This document shows positions 5,098 through 5,182 of a stretch of DNA of 5,182 nucleotides, in pieces. Position 1 is the stretch's first letter, and every line of letters starts with the position of its first letter. Source of the stretch: DAONJL01 sp035405645 [NCBI: bacterium] (GTDB lineage: Bacteria > JAGOBX01 > DAONJL01); NCBI GenBank assembly GCA_035405645.1, contig DAONJL010000057.1:1-5182 (forward strand). The letters run 5' to 3'. The position numbers and the translations under genes are program-made. The notes under the pieces were generated by a model. It saw nothing but the letters and a program-made list of their open reading frames with translations, did no database searches and was not told where the DNA came from.

Positions 5098-5182
5098 CCA
5101 CGAATAAGAAATAAGCCACGAATTTACACGAATTAACACGAATTTATACAAATAAAAAAAATAAGACGAATAAGGTTAATGA
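5098..5182 (+). repeat. 85-bp direct repeat, copy 2, cut by window edge
   Basis: This is identical to 4779-4863, including the run of eight A and the 10-bp CACGAATT periodicity at 5117, 5127 and 5137. It reaches the last base of the window, so the repeat may be longer or part of a larger array. Perfect identity between intergenic copies implies recent duplication or gene conversion, unless it is an assembly artefact. Confidence 0.9.

Larger units (their letters stand above)
4597..5182. other. Gene-free repeat-rich intergenic region
   Basis: No reading frame here has an SD plus a plausible protein. The region holds short direct repeats (4635-4688), a GGGGACAGGCGTC motif (4662-4674), two identical 85-bp copies of a CACGAATT-periodic repeat (4779-4863 and 5098-5182), and three hairpins (4932-5025). 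The next gene lies beyond the right edge. A small non-coding RNA from the hairpin cluster cannot be excluded. Confidence 0.7.

Noticed and set aside
4779-5182. CRISPR array
   Set aside because: The 10-bp units abut without unique spacers and the 85-bp copies are 234 bp apart; this does not fit repeat-spacer architecture.

Overview
The window is strongly AT-rich and comes from a bacterium with an outer membrane. The evidence for the outer membrane is a TonB-dependent receptor (signal peptide, plug, barrel, terminal Phe) and a lipoprotein-type signal sequence. Shine-Dalgarno (SD) sites are unusually strong (AAGGAGG preceded by A-runs), and TAA ends both main genes. The A/T-ending codons and the CACGAATT-type intergenic repeats suggest an uncultivated lineage, but nothing in the window fixes the taxon.

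Layout. Positions 1-312 are non-coding and look like a long 5' leader. They hold a GACGTCTGACCCC motif, a possible sigma70-type promoter, a near-perfect SD with no ATG behind it but a 12-codon TTG-started micro-ORF, and a hairpin followed by seven T. The TonB-dependent receptor occupies 313-2556; its start is set by AAGGAGG at 301-307. Only 18 nt later a second strong SD serves an ATG at 2575, which runs into an in-frame TAA after six codons. The same frame reopens at ATG 2599 and continues to 4515 as a 638-residue predicted surface lipoprotein. It has a domain resembling the C-terminal domain of UshA-type 5'-nucleotidases and a tail of two beta-sandwich, S-layer/Ig-like repeats. A strong intrinsic terminator (4567-4596) closes the two-gene operon.

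Positions 4597-5182 contain no credible gene. They hold short direct repeats, a GGGGACAGGCGTC motif that is the inverted counterpart of the one at the left end, two perfect 85-bp copies of a CACGAATT-periodic repeat (4779-4863 and 5098-5182, the second cut by the window edge), and between them a cluster of three hairpins sharing TTAACC/GGTTAA segments.

Working model (inference). The receptor imports a ligand across the outer membrane with energy from TonB, and the co-transcribed lipoprotein captures or presents that ligand. The nucleotidase-like domain lacks the family's metal-dependent catalytic domain, so binding is more likely than hydrolysis. The substrate is not determined. The most notable anomaly is the stop codon inside the lipoprotein's apparent native signal peptide.
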